Source: Alphaproteobacteria bacterium
Lineage (GTDB): Bacteria; Pseudomonadota; Alphaproteobacteria; Rhizobiales; Beijerinckiaceae
Assembly: GCA_009921785.1 (NCBI GenBank)
Contig: RFXE01000113.1
Location: 1 to 5,971 of the forward strand
Reading direction: 5' to 3'
DNA: 5,971 nucleotides
The translations under genes were made by a program, and so were the position numbers. The notes beneath the pieces were generated by a model. It was not told where the DNA came from and did no database searches. It saw only the letters and a program-made list of their open reading frames with translations. The first letter of the stretch is position 1, and each line of letters begins with the position of its first letter. Below, one piece after another: positions 1 to 4,630 of this stretch.

Positions 1-207
1 GATCACGCAGAGTTCTTCCTCGTCATAGGACACGCGCCACGCCCCGGGTTCCGCGCGCCATTGTCCCGTATGGAATTTCTTGGTCGTGTTTTCGGTGCCC
101 ACCAGCACACCTGTTTGCGGGGTGCCGCGGGTGAGACGGTTGGCCTTAACCGGCGTATCAAGGGCAATCGGTGTTGTGAGATCAAGAAATGTTGGATTGC
201 GGGCCAT
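1..207 (-). CDS. Cupin-domain protein (Cupin_3/DUF861-like), N-terminal part
   Basis: This is a partial gene: the first 69 codons are in the window and the rest lies beyond the left edge. The start ATG (207-205) lies 5 bases after the potI stop codon, so the gene is probably the last, or a later, member of the pot operon and translated by coupling; no good Shine-Dalgarno is visible. The protein begins MARNPTFLDL. Around residues 48-69 it carries the pattern TGQWRAEPGAWRVSYDEEE, which resembles the first strand pair of small Cupin_3 proteins (the family that includes the ureidoglycine aminohydrolase cupin domain and EutQ-like proteins). The metal-binding histidines and the end of the barrel would lie outside the window, so catalytic competence cannot be judged. 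Small cupins of this kind are often found beside polyamine and amino-acid transport genes in Proteobacteria, but their substrate is usually unknown. The family call is fairly secure; the function is not. Confidence 0.75.
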   Translation of the reverse strand, partial: MARNPTFLDLTTPIALDTPVKANRLTRGTPQTGVLVGTENTTKKFHTGQWRAEPGAWRVSYDEEELCVI

Positions 208-212
208 GATGC

Positions 213-1031
213 TTAGCGTCCGGCAAGCGCGGCGCGTTCTGCGCGTTCACGCTCAACTTCTTGGCGCTTGGTCATGATCGACGCAATCACCACCGCAATC
301 GTCACCACACCCACCATCAGCGAGCACACCGCGTTGATTTCCGGCTTCACCCCAAGGCGCACATCCGAATAGATTTTCATCGGCAGAGTCGTGGCACCGG
401 GCCCCGTGGTGAAACTCGCAATCACCAGATCATCAAGCGACAAGGTGAAAGCAAGCATCCAACCCGAGATTACGGCGGGCAAAATGATCGGCAGCGTGAT
501 GCGGAAAAACGTCACGAAGGGCGTGCAGCCCAAGTCCATCGCCGCTTCTTCAACCGAGCGATCAAAACTCGCAAGGCGTGATTGCACGACAACCGCCACG
601 AAGCACATTGTGAAGGTGATGTGGGAGAGCACAATCGTCCAGAACCCGCGATCGAGATTGACGGCGACGAAGAGCAACAACAAAGAGAGACCCGTAATCA
701 CTTCCGGCATCACCAAAGGCGCGTAAACCATGGCTGAGAACAAAGTGCGTCCACGAAAACGGCCATAGCGCGCCAGCGCCAAAGCGGCGAGTGTTCCCAA
801 AACCGTTGCGACGCTCGCGGAAAGAACGCCCACTTGCAGCGTCACCCATGCCGCGTCAAGCAATTGGTCGTTCTCGAAGACCGATCCATACCATTTCGTC
901 GACCAGCCCCCCCAAACCGCCACCGAGCGTCCGGCGTTGAACGAATAGAGGATCAAAAGCACAATCGGCAGATAAAGAAATGAAAAGCCGAGCGTCAGGG
1001 AAACAACATTGAAGGCGGAGAGGCGTTTCAT
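213..1031 (-). CDS. potI: Putrescine ABC transporter permease PotI
   Basis: This is the second inner-membrane permease of the polyamine importer, 272 residues, close to the usual size for PotI/PotC. Six hydrophobic segments can be seen, at about residues 8-30, 62-86, 97-120, 132-150, 182-204 and 235-254. The cytoplasmic EAA loop that docks on the ATPase is at about 161-168 (EEAAMDLG), followed by FFRITLPIILPAVISG. The segment LSLDDLVIASFTTGPGATTLP (about 198-217) is typical of the PotC/PotI branch. The protein ends in a charged tail rich in Arg and Glu (from about 255). The ATG shares its A with the potH stop codon (TGATG), and a strong Shine-Dalgarno lies 7 bases upstream inside potH, so the start is well supported. 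With PotH it should form the heterodimeric translocation path. PotC of a PotABCD spermidine system is the main alternative; the similarity of the binding protein to PotF favours PotI. Confidence 0.94.
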   Translation of the reverse strand: MKRLSAFNVVSLTLGFSFLYLPIVLLILYSFNAGRSVAVWGGWSTKWYGSVFENDQLLDAAWVTLQVGVLSASVATVLGTLAALALARYGRFRGRTLFSAMVYAPLVMPEVITGLSLLLLFVAVNLDRGFWTIVLSHITFTMCFVAVVVQSRLASFDRSVEEAAMDLGCTPFVTFFRITLPIILPAVISGWMLAFTLSLDDLVIASFTTGPGATTLPMKIYSDVRLGVKPEINAVCSLMVGVVTIAVVIASIMTKRQEVERERAERAALAGR

Positions 1032-1948
1032 CAGCGCATCTCCTGTTGGCGTGCTTCATTCGACTGAAAGATCACGATTGGAATCATCAGGACAATCAGA
1101 AGCGCAACGGCTACGGCTGAAGCTGCGGGCCAATCGCGATTGTTGAAAAACTCTTCCCACATCGTCTTGCCGATCATCAGCGTTTCCGATCCGCCCAGAA
1201 GATCAGGAATCACAAATTCGCCGACCGCCGGAATAAACACGAGAAAACAGCCAGCAATCACACCGGGGATCGAAAGCGGAAATGTCACGCGCCAAAAGGC
1301 TTGAAACTGAGTGCAGCCCAAATCTTTTGCGGCCTCGATGAGGCTATCATCCATTTTTTCAAGCGCCGAATAAAGCGGCAATACCATGAAGGGGAGATAG
1401 GAATAGAGAATACCGATATAGACCGCTGTGTTTGTTGAGAGGATCTGCATCGGCTCATCAATGATACCCAAACTCACCAGAAGAGAATTGAGCAGGCCCT
1501 CCTCGGATAAAATCGAAATCCACGCATAGATACGGATCAGAAAGCTTGTCCAGAACGGCAGGATCACCATCATTACAAGCGTCGGGCGAATGGATTTCGG
1601 CGCCCGCGCCATACCATAAGCAATCGGATAGGCGAGAAATAACATCATCAGCGTTGATGTGCCCGCAATCCAGAGACTCGAGAGATAGGATTCAACGTAA
1701 ATGGAATCCGTGAAGAGCCGCTTGTAATTATCAAATTGCAGTGCCTGAAGTTTCTCAAGCGTATCGACCCAAACATCATTGATGAGATCAAAAGTCGGAG
1801 AGTAGGGCGGTTGGGCAATCTCGGTTGATGAGAAAGAAATTTTGAGGACGATCAAAAACGGCACGAGAAAAAACACCAACATCCACGCATAGGGAATGGC
1901 GGTGACAATCCAACGTTGGTTTCCGCGAGCAAACATGACCACACTCAC
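1031..1948 (-). CDS. potH: Putrescine ABC transporter permease PotH
   Basis: This is the first inner-membrane permease, 305 residues from a GTG start. Six hydrophobic segments are visible, near residues 15-38, 91-113, 122-145, 173-197, 228-250 and 277-296, with a long periplasmic stretch between the first two, as in PotH/PotB. The EAA loop is at about 205-212 (EAAKDLGC), followed by FWRVTFPLSIPGVIAG. FIPAVGEFVIPDLLGG (about 238-253) is characteristic of the PotB/PotH branch. The GTG at 1948 overlaps the potG stop codon by 4 bases (GTGA), a classic coupling arrangement. An in-frame ATG at 1936 would remove only four residues and is a possible alternative; neither start has a clear Shine-Dalgarno. 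The product partners PotI in the membrane and is powered by PotG. The family is secure; the PotH rather than PotB label rests on the PotF-like binding protein in the same operon. Confidence 0.94.
   Translation of the reverse strand: MSVVMFARGNQRWIVTAIPYAWMLVFFLVPFLIVLKISFSSTEIAQPPYSPTFDLINDVWVDTLEKLQALQFDNYKRLFTDSIYVESYLSSLWIAGTSTLMMLFLAYPIAYGMARAPKSIRPTLVMMVILPFWTSFLIRIYAWISILSEEGLLNSLLVSLGIIDEPMQILSTNTAVYIGILYSYLPFMVLPLYSALEKMDDSLIEAAKDLGCTQFQAFWRVTFPLSIPGVIAGCFLVFIPAVGEFVIPDLLGGSETLMIGKTMWEEFFNNRDWPAASAVAVALLIVLMIPIVIFQSNEARQQEMR
1039..1044 (-). promoter_or_regulatory. Ribosome binding site of potI
   Basis: On the minus strand the sequence reads AGGAGA, 7 bases before the potI ATG and inside the last codons of potH. 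It is the strongest Shine-Dalgarno in the transporter part of the operon. It suggests that potI can recruit ribosomes itself as well as through coupling. Confidence 0.8.
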
Positions 1949-3096
1949 TTCGTCAGAACGACGCCGGAATCCGGCGTCCAGGTGAGATAGACTTTATCCT
2001 CCCACGTGATGGGTCTTTCCACGACGCGGCTTGTATTCGCAATTGAGGCGCGCATTGAGCCGCCTTGATCAAGCCGAACATGATAGACCGAAATATCGCC
2101 AACATAGCCGATGTCCCACACTGTGCCATGCGCACAATTGGTCTGCGGATCATTAGGCGGCAAGAGCGAGATGGCAGCCTTTTCAGGGCGCAAAGCAAAC
2201 CACGCTTTGTCACCTGCTCCTGCGCTTGAGTCAGCATGCACATCAATTACACCGCCCGTGACATCGCTATCGAGCGTGATACGGCCGCGCTCGTTCTTGG
2301 TCACGCGGCCTTCAAGCAAGTTGATGTCACCGATGAAGTCCGCAACATATTTGGTCTGCGGATGTTCATAGAGTTCGGCAGGTGGTGAGATTTGTACGAA
2401 TTGACCCTTATCCATCACCGCAATGCGATCCGCCATCGTCATGGCTTCGTCTTGATCATGTGTAACAATGACAAAGGTCATGCCGAGTTGCATTTGCAGA
2501 TCAAGCAATTCGAATTGTGTTTCTTCGCGTAGCTTTTTGTCGAGCGCACCAAGCGGCTCATCAAGCAACAAAACTTTCGGTCGTTTGGCGATGGCGCGGG
2601 CAAGAGCCACACGTTGACGTTGCCCACCCGAAAGTTGATGTGGTTTGCGATGCGCGAATTGTTCAAGCTTGACGAGTTTGAGCATTTCTTGGACGCGCGC
2701 GGCAATCTCGCCCTTTGGTAATTTGTCCATCTCGAGACCGAAGGCGATATTCTTTTCAACATTCATATGCGGAAACAAAGCATAGGATTGAAACATCATA
2801 TTCACAGGCCGCTTGTGGGGCGGAATGCCTGCCATATCCTGTCCACCAATGATAATTTGACCGGCGCTCGGCTCCTCAAAGCCCGCAAGCATGCGCATCA
2901 AGGTTGTCTTGCCGCACCCTGAGGGGCCTAGCAACGCGAAAAATTCACGCTCGTAAATATTCAAAGACACGTCATCAACGGCGGTGAAGGAACCGAAATT
3001 TTTTGTGACCTGTCGAATTTCTATAAGAGGTTTTGAAGACGGATCATCCCAAGGGGCAAATTTTCGCCGCACAGGCCCAAGTGTCTTTGCCGACAT
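1945..3096 (-). CDS. potG: Putrescine ABC transporter ATP-binding protein PotG
   Basis: This is the cytoplasmic ATPase of the importer, 383 residues, the usual length for PotG/PotA. All ABC motifs are intact: Walker A GPSGCGKTT (57-65), Q-loop MMFQSYALFPHM (Q103), signature LSGGQRQR (155-162), Walker B VLLLDEPLGALD (D179, catalytic E180) and the H-loop histidine H213 in IVTHDQDEA. The C-terminal third (from about 255) fits the TOBE/OB regulatory domain of the spermidine/putrescine and MalK-type subfamily. It includes WFALRPEKAAIS (299-310) and the closing VYLTWTPDSGVVLT (369-382). The first 25 residues form a short extension before the core starts at LIEIRQVTKNFG, also common in PotG. The ATG at 3096 is preceded by a modest GAGAG at 6 bases. 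The gene lies 94 bp downstream of potF, separated by a terminator-like hairpin, and overlaps potH by 4 bases. Its expression may therefore depend on read-through from potF. Confidence 0.95.
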   Translation of the reverse strand: MSAKTLGPVRRKFAPWDDPSSKPLIEIRQVTKNFGSFTAVDDVSLNIYEREFFALLGPSGCGKTTLMRMLAGFEEPSAGQIIIGGQDMAGIPPHKRPVNMMFQSYALFPHMNVEKNIAFGLEMDKLPKGEIAARVQEMLKLVKLEQFAHRKPHQLSGGQRQRVALARAIAKRPKVLLLDEPLGALDKKLREETQFELLDLQMQLGMTFVIVTHDQDEAMTMADRIAVMDKGQFVQISPPAELYEHPQTKYVADFIGDINLLEGRVTKNERGRITLDSDVTGGVIDVHADSSAGAGDKAWFALRPEKAAISLLPPNDPQTNCAHGTVWDIGYVGDISVYHVRLDQGGSMRASIANTSRVVERPITWEDKVYLTWTPDSGVVLTK

Positions 3097-3110
3097 AGAT
3101 CACTCTCGCT

Positions 3111-3120
3111 TCAAATTTGA
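3111..3120. repeat. Perfect 10-bp palindrome upstream of potG
   Basis: TCAAATTTGA is a perfect inverted repeat centred about 20 bases upstream of the potG start, between the potF-potG hairpin and the potG ribosome binding site. It has no loop, so it looks more like a possible protein site than an RNA hairpin. It is short and AT-rich, so chance is a serious possibility. Confidence 0.35.
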
Positions 3121-3145
3121 TCGGCCTAAAGAGCCGTTTAAGGGT

Positions 3146-3177
3146 AAGAAAAAGGCCCGGTTGTTACACCGGGCCTT
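3146..3177 (-). terminator. Intrinsic terminator or attenuator between potF and potG
   Basis: Read on the minus strand, a 9-bp perfect stem AAGGCCCGG/CCGGGCCTT encloses the 8-base loop TGTAACAA. The 3' arm runs into five T residues (two belonging to the stem), then C and TT. This is a textbook Rho-independent terminator for transcripts leaving potF, 13 bases after its stop codon. Read on the plus strand the hairpin lacks an immediate T-run, so the direction is clear. As no convincing promoter is seen in the 50 bases left before potG, it is more likely a partial terminator or an mRNA 3'-end stabiliser. Either would keep potF transcripts more abundant than potGHI. Confidence 0.85.
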
Positions 3178-3190
3178 ACTGATTTTTGAA

Positions 3191-4309
3191 TTATCCCTTG
3201 CGCTTGATGTCGCGCCAGATTTTGGTCGACTCGCGTTGTGCCTTTTGATCAAGCGGCAAAACAGTGAAGAGCTTTGCCATCGTCGCCTCATCCGGGAAGA
3301 TGCTGCGGTCTTCGAGGATTTCCTTTTTGATAAAAGCTTGCGAGTCGATATTGCCATTCGCATAGGAAATTTCATTCGACGCTTTCGCAATCACTTCCGG
3401 ACGCAAGAGATAATCAATGAAGGCATAGGCCTCATCAATATTTTTTGCATCTTTCGGAATTGTGAGATTGTCATAGAAGGTGCCGGCACCTTCCTTCGGA
3501 ATGGTATAGCCAACTTCAACCTTCTTCTTCGGGTCCTTTATCGTCTTGCTCTTTTCTTCCGCGCGACTTGCAGCTTGCTTAATATCGCCCGACCAACCAA
3601 TCACAAGGCACGCGTCACCATTTGCCAGTGCATTGATATATTCAGAGGAGTGGAATTTCTTGACGAAAGGACGAACCTTTTTGAGAAGCTCTTCAGCGGC
3701 AGCAAAATCTTCTGGCGCGCGTGAATTCGGATTCTTGCCAAGATAGTTCAACGCGGCGGGGATCACTTCGTCCGGCGCATCGAGGAACATTACGCCGCAA
3801 TCTTTAAATTTTGAAATCACTTCAGGATCGAAAACCATACGCCATGAATCAAGCGGTGCATCAGGCATGCGCTCTTTGATCTTGTTTACATTGTAGCCGA
3901 TGCCCGTAGTGCCCCACATGTAATTGACGGCATATTGATTGCCCGGATCAAAGGCAGCCAGACGCTTTGAAACTTCGGGCCAAGCATGGGAAAGACCAGG
4001 CAGTTTTGATTTGTCGAGCTTGACGAAAACGCCAGCGTCAATTTGGCGGCCGAGAAAATTTGCGGATGGAACAACGACATCATATCCAGTTTTACCGGCG
4101 AGCAATTTTGTCTCAAGCAAATCATTTGAGTCAAAAACGTCATATTTGACCTTGATTCCGGTCTCCTTGGTGAAGTCCTCAAGGATCGACGGGTCGATAT
4201 AATCTGACCAATTGTAAACATTCACGACACGATCAGCGGCAACACCTACCGCAGTCATTGCGCCGAGAGCGAGCGCGGCCAGTAATCCTGTTTTGATTTT
4301 CATCGTCAT
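3191..4309 (-). CDS. potF: Periplasmic putrescine-binding protein PotF
   Basis: This is the solute-binding protein of the importer, 372 residues. A Sec signal peptide is clear: MTMKIK, a hydrophobic core, and a likely cut after VAA at residue 25. An ATG further upstream (4342) would give a longer protein, but AAGAGG 6 bases before 4309 and the signal peptide favour the start given. The mature protein opens with VVNVYNWSDYI, the hallmark of PotF/PotD. By eye-alignment to E. coli PotF, the polyamine-contacting residues are kept: W34, S35, D36, Y37, S82, E181, W239, D242, F278, D280 and Y316. Residues reported as steering PotF versus PotD specificity are mostly PotF-like (A178, F278), with N84 and V350 as changes. 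This supports putrescine as the main ligand, though related diamines are possible. The gene is first in the operon and is followed by a terminator-like hairpin. It faces a GS-like gene across a shared upstream region. Confidence 0.95.
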   Translation of the reverse strand: MTMKIKTGLLAALALGAMTAVGVAADRVVNVYNWSDYIDPSILEDFTKETGIKVKYDVFDSNDLLETKLLAGKTGYDVVVPSANFLGRQIDAGVFVKLDKSKLPGLSHAWPEVSKRLAAFDPGNQYAVNYMWGTTGIGYNVNKIKERMPDAPLDSWRMVFDPEVISKFKDCGVMFLDAPDEVIPAALNYLGKNPNSRAPEDFAAAEELLKKVRPFVKKFHSSEYINALANGDACLVIGWSGDIKQAASRAEEKSKTIKDPKKKVEVGYTIPKEGAGTFYDNLTIPKDAKNIDEAYAFIDYLLRPEVIAKASNEISYANGNIDSQAFIKKEILEDRSIFPDEATMAKLFTVLPLDQKAQRESTKIWRDIKRKG

Positions 4310-4315
4310 GCGAAA

Positions 4316-4321
4316 CCTCTT
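4316..4321 (-). promoter_or_regulatory. Ribosome binding site of potF
   Basis: On the minus strand the sequence reads AAGAGG, followed by six bases (TTTCGC) and the ATG at 4309. It decides the potF start: 4309 rather than the in-frame ATG at 4342, which would place an unlikely charged stretch before the signal peptide. A second ATG at 4303 is less well spaced. Confidence 0.8.
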
Positions 4322-4399
4322 ATGCTCGGCGGCGCGTTGCAAAACGGGCCTGGCTTTGTCGTTCCCGCTATTTCGGTGCGTTGAGTCCCCGATTGCGGA

Positions 4400-4427
4400 T
4401 GAGGCCAGTAAAGCCCTTCATGCCTCA
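4400..4427. repeat. Spaced inverted repeat TGAGGC/GCCTCA upstream of potF
   Basis: TGAGGC at 4400-4405 and GCCTCA at 4422-4427 form a perfect 6-bp inverted repeat whose arm centres are 22 bases apart, two DNA turns. It lies about 90-120 bases upstream of the potF start. The geometry would suit a dimeric regulator, but the arms are short and chance is possible. Confidence 0.3.
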
Positions 4428-4509
4428 CAAGAAAAGCAGTTTTTCACCCGGAAGACAGTCCCCACCTGAAGCCAAGGAGACAATTGGGGAAAAGGCGGCT
4501 TGCGGTTGT

Positions 4510-4529
4510 TCAAAATATCGTCAAAATAT
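4510..4529. promoter_or_regulatory. Direct repeat TCAAAATAT x2, possible operator
   Basis: TCAAAATAT occurs at 4510-4518 and again at 4521-4529, so the two copies sit on the same face of the helix, 11 bp apart. It is an AT-rich island in an otherwise GC-rich spacer, about 100 bases before the GS-like start. From memory, the E. coli PuuR site contains AAAATATAATGAACA; the first copy here agrees at about 11 of 15 positions, including AAAATAT. Binding by a PuuR-like repressor, or use as part of a promoter -10 region, is an inference only. Confidence 0.4.
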
Positions 4530-4543
4530 TCATCAGGATGGCT

Positions 4544-4620
4544 GTCCCGGGGCTTGCTCCTTCGGAGCGGGACCGGTTTGACCGGCTTAACAAGGGCGGG
4601 CAGGCCCTCTCGGGCGCCCG
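4544..4620 (+). repeat. GC-rich run of hairpins in the GS-like gene leader
   Basis: Several structures follow each other. GTCCCG (4544-4549) pairs with CGGGAC (4568-4573), with an inner stem CTCC/GGAG around a TTC loop (4557-4567). GACCGG is directly repeated at 4571-4576 and 4580-4585. AGGGC (4593-4597) pairs with GCCCT (4604-4608). CGGGCGCCCG (4611-4620) is a perfect palindrome ending 10 bases before the ATG at 4631. None is followed by a T-run, so these are not evident terminators. If transcribed, the leader would be strongly folded next to a start codon that lacks a visible Shine-Dalgarno. Confidence 0.55.
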
Positions 4621-4630
4621 ATGTGTGATC

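Larger units (their letters stand above)
4310..4630. other. Divergent intergenic region between potF and the GS-like gene
   Basis: These 321 bases separate two genes read in opposite directions, so both promoters should lie here. No gene is supported inside it. It contains the potF ribosome binding site, a 6-bp inverted repeat with a 16-base spacer (4400-4427), an AT-rich direct repeat (4510-4529) and a GC-rich series of hairpins (4544-4620). I looked for -35/-10 pairs and for sigma-54 -24/-12 sites on both strands. I found only weak matches, for example TTGCGG at 4500 with an AT-rich stretch 17-18 bases later for the plus direction. The frame of the GS-like gene is open back to a TAA at 4409, so an upstream start cannot be excluded on reading frame alone. 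Confidence 0.7.

Noticed and set aside
3122..3140. Second small hairpin CGGC/GCCG between the potF terminator and potG
   Set aside because: A four-base stem with a seven-base loop is too weak to support as a feature.
2984..3724. A 246-codon plus-strand reading frame across the potG 5' end and potF 3' end
   Set aside because: It is antisense to two intact, well-recognised genes, has no recognisable domain, and its composition looks like the complement of coding sequence.
4310..4342. Longer potF start at the ATG of 4342 (11 extra residues)
   Set aside because: It would put a charged stretch before a normal signal peptide and has no better ribosome site; AAGAGG at 4316-4321 is ideally spaced for 4309.
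4330..4420. Possible sigma-54 promoter (TGGCCTCATCCGCAA and AGGCCCGTTTTGCA on the minus strand)
   Set aside because: The GG and GC elements are 8 bases apart instead of the required 10 in both cases.
4431..4445. Small hairpin GAAAA/TTTTC
   Set aside because: It has only five A-T-rich pairs, no terminator context and lies in a promoter region; likely chance.
4538..4630. Upstream in-frame ATG at 4538 as start of the GS-like gene
   Set aside because: It would add 31 residues encoded by the hairpin-rich DNA and push the conserved RGK motif well beyond its usual position; the AGG directly abutting the ATG is not a usable Shine-Dalgarno. Not fully excluded.
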